Positions 42,190 to 51,224 of a stretch of 63,093 bases of DNA are shown piece by piece. This DNA is from Gordonia sihwensis NBRC 108236 (GTDB lineage: Bacteria; Actinomycetota; Actinomycetes; Mycobacteriales; Mycobacteriaceae). The stretch's first letter is position 1. Every line of letters begins with the position of its first letter. The stretch is from contig NZ_BANU01000034.1 in NCBI RefSeq assembly GCF_000333035.1, forward strand, positions 1 through 63,093. Reading direction: 5' to 3'. The notes beneath the pieces were generated by a model, which was not told the DNA's origin, did no database searches, and was given only the letters and a program-made list of their open reading frames with translations. Made by a program: the position numbers and the translations under genes.

Positions 42190-45100
42190 CCGGACTGTTC
42201 GCGCCCACCGAACTCGAGAACGCCGATTCGGCACGGTCGGGATTCCGGCTCCAGCGCTTCCAGGTGCTCAACTGGGGCACCTTCGACCAGCGTGTGTGGA
42301 CGCTGGTGCTCGACGGCCAGAACGGATTGCTCACCGGCGACATCGGGTCCGGCAAGTCGACGCTGGTCGACGCCCTGACCACGCTGCTCCTGCCGGCCCA
42401 CCGGGTGGCCTACAACAAGGCCGCGGGCGGCGAGTCGCGCGAGCGCGACCTGCGCTCATACGTTCTGGGCTACTACAAGTCCGAGCGCAACGAGGTGACC
42501 GGCGCGTCGCGTCCGGTGGCACTGCGCGGGATGTCGAACTATTCGGTGATCCTCGGCGTCTTCCACAACGAAGGCCACGACGAAACGGTCACGCTGGCGC
42601 AGGTGTTCTCGATGCGGCACGACAGCGGCCAGCCCGAGCGGTTCTTCACCGTCACCGACCGCGCCCTGGACATCGCCACCGACTTCGCCGACTTCGGCTC
42701 CGACCTGCGCGCCCTCCGCAAGCGCCTCAAAGACGGCGACACCCGCATCCACGAGCACTTCCCGGAGTACGGGCGCGATTACCGGCGGGCGCTCGCCATC
42801 CGCTCCGAGCAGGCCATGGAACTGTTCCATCAGACCGTGTCGATGAAGGCGGTCGGCAACCTCAACGACTTCGTCCGCGACCACATGCTCGAGCCGTTCG
42901 ACTCCAGCGGATGGGTCGACACGATGGTCTCGCATTTCGAGGACCTGACCGCCGCCCACGACGCGGTGGTCCTGGCACGCACTCAGCTCGAGGAACTCGG
43001 ACCGCTGCTCGCCGACGACGACCGCTACCGCCGTCACGTCGAGATGGCCGCCGAGCTCAAGGCCCGGCGCGGCGCCCTGCGCCACTACTTCGCCCAGCAG
43101 CGCCACGACCTTCTCGCCGGTGAACTGGAGAACCACAACCGTGACCTCGCGGCCACCCGCGCGGCGCTCGAAGCGGTCGACCGTGATCTGGCCGACCTGC
43201 GGATCGGCCTGCGGGAGCTGGAGCTGCGCCAGGCGGGTCTCGGCGGCACCGACATCGCGGCGCTCGAACAGCAGATCGTCGACGCTGCGCGCCAACGCGA
43301 GGAACGCGCCGCGGCACACGAGCGGTACACCCGGATGATCGAGGACGCCGGGCTGGCGCCGGTCTCCGACCGCGGACAGTTCGAACAGCGCCGCACCGAG
43401 GTCGCGGACGCCGTCGAGGCGCTGGACGCCGAGGCCGCGGAGGTCGACAACGCGCTCAACGAGGTCCGGTACAGCCGCAGGCAGTTGGACGGCGAGGGGC
43501 GGCGCGTCGCCGGCGAGATCGCCAGCCTGCGCGGGCGGACCAGCAATATCCCCGAACGCAATCTGCGGATCCGCGAGCTGATCTGCCAGGGCGTCGGCCT
43601 TCCGCACGACGAGCTGCCGTTCGTCGGCGAACTCATCGGCGTCCGCGCGGACGAGAGCCGCTGGGAGGGCGCCGCCGAACGGGTGCTGCGCGGCTTCGGC
43701 CTGTCCCTGCTGGTCGCCGCCGACCTGTACGACGAGGTCTCGGCATGGATCGACGCGAATCATCTGGGCGGGCGCGTCGTCTACTTCAAGGTGTCCGATC
43801 ACGTCTCGTCGAAGGGTGCGCCGACGCCGCCGCCGACCGCGCTCGCACACAAGATCGACATCAAGGAGGGACGCTTCGAGACCTGGCTGGAACGCCGGCT
43901 GTTCGAGCGGGCCCGGCATGTGTGCGCCGAGACGCTCGAGGAGTTCCGCGCCGCGGACTACGCGGTGACGGTCAACGGGCAGGTCCGCTCCGGCGGCGGG
44001 CGGCACGAGAAGGACGATTCCCAGCGGGTCGACGACCGTCGGAACTTCGTCCTCGGCTGGAGCAACGAGCAGAAGATCACCGCGCTCTTCACCGCCGGCC
44101 AGCGGGTGCAGGACGACCTCAACCGGGTCGATCAGGAGATCGCCGATCTCGAGGATCGGCGGCGAGCCCTGATGGACCGCCGCAATGCGCTCACCGGTTT
44201 GGACGCCTACCCGAGCTTCGATGTCATCGACTGGATGAGTTCGGCGGCCCGGATCGCCGAAATCACCGAGCGCAAGACCGAGCTCGAGCATTCCTCGACC
44301 GAACTCGCGGAAGTCACCGACGCCGTCGCCGCCACGCGCGAACAGCTGTCGGCCGCCGACGCGACTCGAGACGGATTGCGCGACAAGGTCTCCCGCCTGG
44401 AGATGGCGCGCGATCAAGGAGAGAAGGCGCGCAATGCGGCGCAGGCGGTGCTCGCCGAACCGGAGTTCGCCGAGGCCGAAGCCTACTTCGAAGCGATCGC
44501 CGAGGCGGTCCAGGCCTACCGAGCCAAGGTCGACGGCGGTGCCGACCAAGTGCTCACCGTCGCCGAATGCGCAGAGTTGGAGGCGTCGCTGACCGAGAAG
44601 CTCACGGACGAATCCGAGCAGCACACGAGCCGTGCGGGAACGTACGAGACGCGTGTGGTGAACCGGATGTCGGAGTTCAACCGCAACCATCCGGTTCTCA
44701 CCACGGAGTTCGACGCGGACATCGCATCGGCCGACGAGTACCGCGAGTTGCATCGTCGGCTGGCGGAGGACGATCTCCCCCGCTTCGAATCGGAGTTCAA
44801 GAACTATCTGAACACCAATGCGATCCGCGACATCGCGATCTTCGCCGCCAAGCTCAACAAAGAAGTCCACCAGATCCACTCGAAGATCGACACGATCAAC
44901 GAGTCGCTGGCCGGGATCGAGTACAACCCGGGACGCTACATCCGGCTCGACGTGAATCCGACGGCCGCGCAAGACATTCGGGAGTTCCGCGCCGATCTGC
45001 GCAAGTGCAGTGACGGTTCCTTCGATTCCGGCGGCGACGATCAGTACGCCGAGGAGAAGTTCCTCCTCGTCAAGGCTCTGGTGGAGCGCTTCCGCGGCCG

Positions 45101-45590
45101 CGAGGGTTTCACCGACCTCGATCGCAAGTGGACCGAGCAGGTCACGGACGTGCGCAACTGGGTCACCTTCGCGGCGTCGGAGCGATACCTCGACGGCGAC
45201 GGGGAGTACGAGAACTACACCGACTCCGACGGCAAGTCCGGCGGCCAGAAGGAGAAGCTCGCGTACACGATCCTGGCCGCATCGCTCGCCTATCAGTTCG
45301 ACCTCAAGTGGGGAGCCACCCGCTCGCGCGATTTCCGTTTCGTGGTGATCGACGAGGCCTTCGGCCGGGGCTCGGACGATTCGGCCCGTTACGCGCTGTC
45401 GCTGTTCGCGCGCCTCGGCCTGCAGTTGCTGATCGTCACGCCGCTGACGAAGATCTACACGATCGAACCCTTCGTCTCCGCGGTCGGATACGTGGAGAAC
45501 CGCGGCGGCAGCTACTCACAGCTCCAGTGCCTCACCATCGAGCAGTACCGCGAGAAGCGTGCGGTGCGGGAGTTGGTGCACGAGGCCTGA
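42186..45590 (+). CDS. jetC: Wadjet/MksB-like SMC ATPase JetC
   Basis: 1134 residues from ATG 42186. SMC/MukB-like ATPase and motor of the complex. N-terminal Walker A GDIGSGKST is near residues 51-59. Long coiled-coil arms span roughly 300-470 and 640-900. The hinge-like middle region (around 480-560) contains RVVYFKVSDHVSS. The C-terminal ABC signature is KSGGQKEKLAYTILAASLAYQF near 1017 and Walker B is FRFVVIDEAFGRGSDDSARYAL near 1052, then LLIVTPLTKIYTIEPFV. The frame is intact. The next gene downstream is dodecin on the other strand, so the expected jetD (DUF3322/DUF2220 nuclease with a Toprim-like fold) is not in the operon. Confidence 0.9.
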   Translation: MTGLFAPTELENADSARSGFRLQRFQVLNWGTFDQRVWTLVLDGQNGLLTGDIGSGKSTLVDALTTLLLPAHRVAYNKAAGGESRERDLRSYVLGYYKSERNEVTGASRPVALRGMSNYSVILGVFHNEGHDETVTLAQVFSMRHDSGQPERFFTVTDRALDIATDFADFGSDLRALRKRLKDGDTRIHEHFPEYGRDYRRALAIRSEQAMELFHQTVSMKAVGNLNDFVRDHMLEPFDSSGWVDTMVSHFEDLTAAHDAVVLARTQLEELGPLLADDDRYRRHVEMAAELKARRGALRHYFAQQRHDLLAGELENHNRDLAATRAALEAVDRDLADLRIGLRELELRQAGLGGTDIAALEQQIVDAARQREERAAAHERYTRMIEDAGLAPVSDRGQFEQRRTEVADAVEALDAEAAEVDNALNEVRYSRRQLDGEGRRVAGEIASLRGRTSNIPERNLRIRELICQGVGLPHDELPFVGELIGVRADESRWEGAAERVLRGFGLSLLVAADLYDEVSAWIDANHLGGRVVYFKVSDHVSSKGAPTPPPTALAHKIDIKEGRFETWLERRLFERARHVCAETLEEFRAADYAVTVNGQVRSGGGRHEKDDSQRVDDRRNFVLGWSNEQKITALFTAGQRVQDDLNRVDQEIADLEDRRRALMDRRNALTGLDAYPSFDVIDWMSSAARIAEITERKTELEHSSTELAEVTDAVAATREQLSAADATRDGLRDKVSRLEMARDQGEKARNAAQAVLAEPEFAEAEAYFEAIAEAVQAYRAKVDGGADQVLTVAECAELEASLTEKLTDESEQHTSRAGTYETRVVNRMSEFNRNHPVLTTEFDADIASADEYRELHRRLAEDDLPRFESEFKNYLNTNAIRDIAIFAAKLNKEVHQIHSKIDTINESLAGIEYNPGRYIRLDVNPTAAQDIREFRADLRKCSDGSFDSGGDDQYAEEKFLLVKALVERFRGREGFTDLDRKWTEQVTDVRNWVTFAASERYLDGDGEYENYTDSDGKSGGQKEKLAYTILAASLAYQFDLKWGATRSRDFRFVVIDEAFGRGSDDSARYALSLFARLGLQLLIVTPLTKIYTIEPFVSAVGYVENRGGSYSQLQCLTIEQYREKRAVRELVHEA

Positions 45591-45603
45591 GTCGGGAGCC
45601 TGC

Positions 45604-45822
45604 TCAGGTATCGCGCGGTTCCAGTGCGAACCCGATCTTGACGGTGACCTGGAAGTGCGCGATGGCGCCGTCCTCGATGTGGCCGCGGGTCGACACCACC
45701 TCGAACCAGTCGAGGTTCTTGACGGTCTCACCCGCCCGGCTGATCGCATTGCGGATGGCGTCGTCGGTGCCGGTGGTCGACGAACCCACGACCTCGATCA
45801 CGCGGTAGACATTGTCGCCCAT
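45604..45822 (-). CDS. Dodecin
   Basis: 72 residues with the complete dodecin pattern: [50 protein letters not shown], with the flavin-stacking Trp, then an [11 protein letters not shown] closing strand. Dodecins form dodecamers that store flavin or coenzyme A. It is convergent with jetC (13 bp apart), is unrelated to the Wadjet complex in function, and takes the place where jetD would normally stand. Confidence 0.92.
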   Translation of the reverse strand: MGDNVYRVIEVVGSSTTGTDDAIRNAISRAGETVKNLDWFEVVSTRGHIEDGAIAHFQVTVKIGFALEPRDT

Positions 45823-45879
45823 GACTCGCTCCTATCGATTGGGGTGCCTCTCCCCTGTCTATCAGTTCCGGCTCGGTCG

Positions 45880-46563
45880 TCAGCGGGTTTGGGCGTCTGG
45901 AACTGGCACGTCCACCCATGTCCGGCCCGCCGGCTCGGCCGTCCCCGCACCCGAGGTCGCCGCCGCGACCACCGCCTCGACGTCGTCGGCCTCGGCCGCG
46001 ACCACCAGGGTCACGTCGGCGCCGTACTCGGTGTCGATCACCTGCGCGCCCTTCGAGCGGAGCAGCCCCTCGACACGTCCCGCGTCCGCGTGTGCCAGCC
46101 GGATCCGCCACAGCGAGCGCGGCTCCCGGCGCACCAGCGGTGCCGTCTGCAATGCCAGCGACACCGCGTCGCCGTACGCGCGGACGAGCCCGCCGGCGCC
46201 GAGGAGGGTTCCGCCGAACCAGCGCACCACCACCGCGCAGACATCGCTGAGTCCGGCTCCCACCAGCACGTCGAGCATCGGGCCGCCGGCGGTGCCCGAC
46301 GGCTCGCCGTCGTCGTTGGTGCGGGTCGTCTCGCCTCTGGCTCCCAGCACGAATGCCGAGCAGTGGTGCCGCGCGTCGCGGTGAGCGCGCCTCTGCTCGG
46401 CGATCAGTTCGCGGGCCGCGGCTTCGGAGTCCACGCGGCGCACCACGGCGAGGAACTTCGAGCGCTTCACATCGAGCGTCGCGACGGCGTCCGGCCCGCC
46501 GGCGAGCGTGAGATGACCGGTCGGGCCGGCGTCGGGTGCTGTCCGGGGCGGCCGAGTGTCCAT
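45880..46563 (-). CDS. YigZ/IMPACT-family protein
   Basis: 227 residues from ATG 46563. UPF0029/IMPACT domain: LDVKRSKFLAVVRRVDSEAAARELIAEQRRAHRDARHHCSAFVLG, then RTNDDGEPSGTAGGPMLDVL and VVRWFGGTLLGAGGLVRAY, all conserved in YigZ. A C-terminal DUF1949-like part follows. The family is linked to translation regulation. The frame is open far upstream (to 47556) in antisense to the membrane protein, but the family N-terminus fits ATG 46563. Confidence 0.85.
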   Translation of the reverse strand: MDTRPPRTAPDAGPTGHLTLAGGPDAVATLDVKRSKFLAVVRRVDSEAAARELIAEQRRAHRDARHHCSAFVLGARGETTRTNDDGEPSGTAGGPMLDVLVGAGLSDVCAVVVRWFGGTLLGAGGLVRAYGDAVSLALQTAPLVRREPRSLWRIRLAHADAGRVEGLLRSKGAQVIDTEYGADVTLVVAAEADDVEAVVAAATSGAGTAEPAGRTWVDVPVPDAQTR

Positions 46564-46610
46564 GGGTTCATCTTGCCGTACCACCGGCAACGATCGCCGC
46601 GAGCGCGAAC

Positions 46611-47648
46611 TCATCTGATCCCGAAGATCTTCACGAACATCGGCGTATCGAGCAGGGTGTGCGGTGCAATGGCGTGGTAGGCCCACAGATGCGTCCACGC
46701 GTTGGCGCTGCGGATGGTGATGAAGGTCTTGAACATCCCCGGACCGGTGTAGAAGAGGAACAGGTACAGCACTGAGACGAGTGCGTCCGACGGCGAGGCG
46801 AAGTTGGTCCATCCGTCGAAGAAGTGCAGGGTCGCATACGTCAGACCGCCGAGCACCACCGTCGCGGGCACCGACCCGGTCAGCTTCAGGTACCGCGGCG
46901 TCAGGATGCAGTAGATGAAGACCATCGTCGGCAGAGCTGTGCCCGCCAACCCCAGCACGAGGGTCAGCGGGGCGCCCAGCAGTGCCTGATGCGCGGGCAG
47001 TCCGAGGATCGACGACGATCCCGCCACCGCCAACTGCACGGCCGACTCGATGAGCAGGACCACGACGATCAGCAGGAGGTCGGCACGGCGGTCGGACGAC
47101 GTCAGACTCAGTTGCTCGGAGGTGTACCGCCGCCGGAAGACGATCAGCGGCACCACGGCGAACACGATGAGGTTGTACAACGCCCAGCTCAGCGTCTCCG
47201 GAATCGTCACGGGCTGGTCGGTGCGGATCACCATGCCGTCGAGGTGGAAGCTGAAGGCGTGCCAGCCGAAGGCGCGCCCGAGCAGGAAGCCGCCGACCAT
47301 GCCCGCGACGCCGTAGCCGAGCGTCGCGGCCACCTCGGCGCGCGCCCTGGTCCGCTCGGGTGCCCGCGTCGCGATGTCGGGCACCCTCCGATGGCGCGTG
47401 AGCAGATGCACGACGACCATCAGCGCGAAGACCTCGAGATACATCAGGTCGGTGCCGATCACCTTCTGGGCGGTGGGCGGTTCGGCGAGTTCGCTCGCGT
47501 GCAGCGGCAGATGCCGTCCGGCCACCGCGATCAGCACCGCGTTGATCACCAACCATCCGGCAGCCGCGAGCCAGACGGCGCGACCGGGCCGTCGCCTCCG
47601 CCGTGATGCGGAGCGGCGGTCGAGGACCAGGTCTCGCGTGCCAGCCAT
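46611..47648 (-). CDS. Multi-pass membrane protein under TetR control
   Basis: 345 residues from ATG 47648. A basic N-terminus, then about eight hydrophobic spans (VWLAAAGWLVINAVLIAVAG, LLLIVVVLLIESAVQLAVAG, LFYTGPGMFKTFITIRSANAW near the end). The family is not certain; distantly reminiscent of CPBP-type or other integral membrane proteins. It is divergent from a TetR gene with a clear operator in the 57-bp gap, so it is very likely the regulated target. Function unknown; a transport or membrane-modifying role is inference. Confidence 0.65.
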   Translation of the reverse strand: MAGTRDLVLDRRSASRRRRRPGRAVWLAAAGWLVINAVLIAVAGRHLPLHASELAEPPTAQKVIGTDLMYLEVFALMVVVHLLTRHRRVPDIATRAPERTRARAEVAATLGYGVAGMVGGFLLGRAFGWHAFSFHLDGMVIRTDQPVTIPETLSWALYNLIVFAVVPLIVFRRRYTSEQLSLTSSDRRADLLLIVVVLLIESAVQLAVAGSSSILGLPAHQALLGAPLTLVLGLAGTALPTMVFIYCILTPRYLKLTGSVPATVVLGGLTYATLHFFDGWTNFASPSDALVSVLYLFLFYTGPGMFKTFITIRSANAWTHLWAYHAIAPHTLLDTPMFVKIFGIR

Positions 47649-47657
47649 ACTAGAATC

Positions 47658-47682
47658 ATACGCTCGTATCATACGAGTGTAT
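47658..47682. promoter_or_regulatory. TetR-type operator in the divergent promoter
   Basis: ATACGCTCGTAT at 47658-47669 and ATACGAGTGTAT at 47671-47682 are inverted copies with one mismatch, 1 nt apart. The site fills most of the 57-bp gap between the membrane protein and the TetR gene, overlaps the likely -10 of both directions, and is locally AT-rich. Strong candidate operator. Confidence 0.8.
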
Positions 47683-47705
47683 AGATACTCGGCTACACTG
47701 TTCTC

Positions 47706-48287
47706 ATGTCCGACGCCTCCGTCCGCGACCGCATCCTCGACACCCTGCTGCGGCTGGCCGCCGAACGCGGCGCCGAGGGCGTCACCGTGCGGGAAGTCGC
47801 CTCCGCCGCCGCGGTGTCGATCGGCACCGTGCAGTACTACTGCCACTCCAAAGAACAGATGCTGACGATGGCCTTCGACGAAGTGAACCGGCGGATCGCC
47901 GCCCGGGTCGACGCGATCGAGTACGACGGGCCGGTCGGTGCCGTGTTGCGACGCGCCCTCCTCGAGTTCCTCCCCCTCGACGACGTGCGCCGCCGCGAAG
48001 CGGCGGTGTACCTCGCGTTCAGCACGCGAGCGGTGGTGGAGCCGACCCTCGCTGCCATCCGCCACGACCTCATCACCGAACAGCATCGGCTCTGCGCCGA
48101 CGCCTTCCGGCTCGCGCAGCGACGCGGCCAGGACGTGACGGTCTTCGACGCCGATCAAGCCGCCTGGACCACCGTCGCTCTGATCGACGGACTCCTGCTG
48201 AATCTGTTGAGCGATCCGCGGGGGCTGTCGGCGGCCGGCGCGATCGAGGCGGTCGACCGCCATCTCGGTGCCCTCACCCAGATCTGA
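47706..48287 (+). CDS. TetR-family repressor
   Basis: 193 residues. N-terminal TetR helix-turn-helix: RDRILDTLLRLAAERGAEGVTVREVASAAAVSIGTVQYYCHSKEQML, with the recognition helix ending in QYYCHSKEQM. The C-terminal ligand domain contains EAAVYLAFSTRAVVEPTLAAIRHDLITEQHRL, similar to the TetR_C groups of BetI-like repressors. It is divergent from the membrane protein with an operator between them, so autoregulation and control of that neighbour are likely. The ligand is unknown. Confidence 0.87.
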   Translation: MSDASVRDRILDTLLRLAAERGAEGVTVREVASAAAVSIGTVQYYCHSKEQMLTMAFDEVNRRIAARVDAIEYDGPVGAVLRRALLEFLPLDDVRRREAAVYLAFSTRAVVEPTLAAIRHDLITEQHRLCADAFRLAQRRGQDVTVFDADQAAWTTVALIDGLLLNLLSDPRGLSAAGAIEAVDRHLGALTQI

Positions 48288-48380
48288 CCGGCGCCACGAT
48301 CGGCATTCTCAATCAGCTCGAACGCGATGACACACCGGTTCATCCGCCCGCTCGGTGGCGCCGCCGGCGTTCTCGCACCC

Positions 48381-50033
48381 TCAGAACTGGGGCTCACCCC
48401 ACTCCGTCCCCCACACCGTCCCGCACTCCGTCACCGAAGCCCCCGTCGGCACCACAGCCTCCACGACCTCACGAGCTCGACGATTCGCCGCCCGCCGCCG
48501 CATCCGGTACTGATGCTTGGCCTCCACTCGCGTACGCGGTCGTTCCGGTGCAACACCGGCGTGTCCGGATCCTGGGCGTGTCGGCGCCGGGTGTCTGCAA
48601 GTGAGGTGGCCGAGCTCCGGCAGGAGCCGCATGTTCAACGCCCGCTGACGTACCGTGAACCCCTCCGGCGTGGTGACCTCTGTCCAGATCACACCGTTCG
48701 CGTCCACGACCTGATCGTCGACCCATCCGCCGACGAAGGTCTTCAGACCATGATGGAAGCGGCACTTCGGATTCAGGTTGCACACGCACGTCGGGCCGCC
48801 GGCACTCGGATCGGTGTGGTTGAACTCGCACACGTGATCCAGATCCGACTTCCACGCCGCCCTCTCGCATCCCGGCCACGAGCAGGTACCGAACAGACCC
48901 CGCACCGCCGCGTCCACCGCCGCCGTCGGACGATAGGCGTTGCCTCGCTGCGCCTGGTGATCGACGAGCTCGCCGAGATCCACCTCTCGCCGAACCGCGT
49001 CCGGTCGAGCCGCCAGCTCCCGCACGTGCTCGGCCGAGATCGGGCCGTAGCCGTCCAGATGGGCCGGGGTGTCGGACTCCCCTCCGAGAGTCTCCTTGCG
49101 AACCACAACGTGCAGCACCACCCGTGCGCACCGCGACGCAATCGCCTCCGTCGACAATTCGGCGGTGCAATCGTCCCGACCGCACTCGCACACGAAGTCG
49201 GTCCCCGCCAGACGCGCGACGGCTGCCGCCGACCGACGCTCACCGCGAGTCCGCGGATCGTGCGAGCACACTCCGGCGATCACCGCGTCCAGCACGTCTT
49301 TCACGACCATCGCGTCCTCGGTCGAGGCCGTCACGATCACCTCGGACACGCCCTCGCCGAGCGGGTTCACCCGCACCTGCTTGGCGAGCTTCACCTGCTC
49401 GCGGGTCAGCGTCACCGCATCCGGATCATGTTCAGCCACAATCGAACTCACCAGAGCCTCCACCCGGCCAGCCGACAGCTTGCCCACCACGGACAGCGTG
49501 TGCGCGATCTCGGCGTCGATGAACGCCAGCAGATCCGCATCGTCGACCAGCGCCGTCTGCTCGACCACCCGACGAAACCACGCCGGGCAGATCAGCCCGT
49601 CACGCATCAACCGGCCCACCGCCGGAATCCGCTCCATGCACGCCACCGCGGCCTCCACGAAATGCTCAGCCGTGCACTGCCGCACGCCTGCCGCCGTCGC
49701 ATACGACGCCGCGACCTGGCACAGCGGATCGTAGAGCCGTGTGTACACGTCGGCACCCGACTCGACACCGCCGGCCGGGCCATCGGACTCGGCCTGCTTC
49801 GCTAGCAGCAGTGCGTACACCGCTTCGTAGCGGTGCCACAACACCAGCCCCTGATAGCAGTCCGCTCGCGCCGCGAACCCGAGCAGAGCAGAACGATCGG
49901 CCCGCGAGGTGCAGTCCGCCGACTCTCCCGTACCTCCCGGACGACCGATCCGAATCACGATCGCACTCTCGTCGACCACCACCGACGAGACCGCCGACGC
50001 GGATCCCGAATCACCTCTGACCTTGATGTTCAT
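48381..50033 (-). CDS. DUF222 / HNH endonuclease (13E12 repeat family)
   Basis: 550 residues from ATG 50033 with GGAGGGGG upstream. DUF222 covers the first 330 residues (LSVVGKLSAGRVEALVSSIVAEHDPDAVTLTREQVKLAKQVRVNPL). The C-terminal HNH nuclease is CSWPGCERAAWKSDLDHVCEFNHTDPSAGGPTCVCNLNPKCRFHHGLK with Cys/His metal ligands. The DUF222-HNH type is repeated many times in actinobacterial genomes, and its role is unclear (possibly a homing or mobile nuclease). The C-terminal tail is basic and low-complexity. Confidence 0.9.
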   Translation of the reverse strand: MNIKVRGDSGSASAVSSVVVDESAIVIRIGRPGGTGESADCTSRADRSALLGFAARADCYQGLVLWHRYEAVYALLLAKQAESDGPAGGVESGADVYTRLYDPLCQVAASYATAAGVRQCTAEHFVEAAVACMERIPAVGRLMRDGLICPAWFRRVVEQTALVDDADLLAFIDAEIAHTLSVVGKLSAGRVEALVSSIVAEHDPDAVTLTREQVKLAKQVRVNPLGEGVSEVIVTASTEDAMVVKDVLDAVIAGVCSHDPRTRGERRSAAAVARLAGTDFVCECGRDDCTAELSTEAIASRCARVVLHVVVRKETLGGESDTPAHLDGYGPISAEHVRELAARPDAVRREVDLGELVDHQAQRGNAYRPTAAVDAAVRGLFGTCSWPGCERAAWKSDLDHVCEFNHTDPSAGGPTCVCNLNPKCRFHHGLKTFVGGWVDDQVVDANGVIWTEVTTPEGFTVRQRALNMRLLPELGHLTCRHPAPTRPGSGHAGVAPERPRTRVEAKHQYRMRRRAANRRAREVVEAVVPTGASVTECGTVWGTEWGEPQF

Positions 50034-50239
50034 TGATCCCCCTCCGTTCGAATCGAACTTGCATTCGATGTTATCCGGAGGGTCTGACATGAATGATCGC
50101 GAGAACTTCCGCCAACCCTGAGCGGACCGCCATGTGTAGATCGAGGATCCGGATTGTCGTAGGCCCGTGCTTGTCTGTCACGTTGCCGCATGGGCGGGGA
50201 CGTGCCGTTCGTCGGCGCCACTACGTGTGAAGGACCAAC

Positions 50240-50983
50240 ATGCCCCCTCGCGCAACGATTCTCAACGGAAACCCCGACTCGCCGGTCCTGCTTCATGTCG
50301 CCCGCCGTGCTCAGCTCGCACGGCCGCACTCCATCGCACCGTCGATCCCACTCGAGTCCCTGGACGCCGCAACCGAATCGGTGGCCAAGTGCGCGCGGAC
50401 GCACGCGGCGGTTCGTCCGCACCTGATCGTGAACGACCTCTCGCCGCTACCAGAAGCACCACGTCCGCCCGGTGATGCGGACCCGATCGACCACATCCAG
50501 CCCTACGCCTGGCTGGTGACCGATCTGATCGAAGAGCGGTTGACCGCGACCGGCTGCGCGGTGATCGTCGACATCTGTTCGTACCCGAACGAGTCGACTC
50601 CGGTCGACGACCAGCAGCAGCCACACCCCGAGGCCTGTCGCGGCATCGACTTTTCACACACTCCGGCGGCGCTTCTCGATGCGGCGGTCATCGCGTTCGG
50701 TGAGTTGGTCTCCGCCGGACCCGACATACCGCAGCCGCGGCGGTACGTGCCCCAGACACAGTACGGAAACGACCAGCGTGTCCAGGCGATCACGGTGGCG
50801 ATCCGCAACGACGTCCTGCTCGACAGACACTTCGCGGTCAACCCGGAGTCGGTCGAGCGACTGGGCCGAGCGATCGGCGAAGTGATCGGGGCACGGGTGT
50901 CACCACCCGCGGTACACCAGGACGACAGCTCCCCAGACCTGTCGATCGAACGGACGAATGTCAGACCCCAGTCCTATAGTTAA
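50240..50983 (+). CDS. Hypothetical protein, weak N-formylglutamate amidohydrolase-like signs
   Basis: 247 residues from ATG 50240 with GAAGGA upstream; GC-rich third positions support coding. The middle (TGCAVIVDICSYPNE and later DQRVQAITVAIRNDVLLDRHF) faintly recalls the DCHS/DLHSYP and terminal regions of N-formylglutamate amidohydrolases, but the catalytic HS(M/Y)P is only loosely conserved. I am not sure of the family. It is followed by a 241-bp gap with a short direct repeat (AAGTAAGGC twice near 50991-51008). Confidence 0.5.
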   Translation: MPPRATILNGNPDSPVLLHVARRAQLARPHSIAPSIPLESLDAATESVAKCARTHAAVRPHLIVNDLSPLPEAPRPPGDADPIDHIQPYAWLVTDLIEERLTATGCAVIVDICSYPNESTPVDDQQQPHPEACRGIDFSHTPAALLDAAVIAFGELVSAGPDIPQPRRYVPQTQYGNDQRVQAITVAIRNDVLLDRHFAVNPESVERLGRAIGEVIGARVSPPAVHQDDSSPDLSIERTNVRPQSYS

Positions 50984-51224
50984 GCCCTTAAGTAAGGCAA
51001 GTAAGGCATCTCACTCGAACTGGAGGATCGTGGCACCGACTTCCCGGACGGAACCTCCGGTTCGGTTCCGCCGCAGCCGCCCTCGGATTGCCGAGAGGTG
51101 TCAGAGCCTGCGGATAGCGTACTCGCCCACTTCTCTGCGGGCCGCACGACTGTCGGTGTCGGCCGCGTCACTGTATCCGCAGGCCCGGCACACCGAACCG
51201 ACCACGTCATGAGAACCTGGTCAG

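Noticed and set aside
42456..44972. An 838-codon minus-strand frame opposite jetC
   Set aside because: Pure antisense frame of a GC-rich coiled-coil gene; no independent start signal or family.
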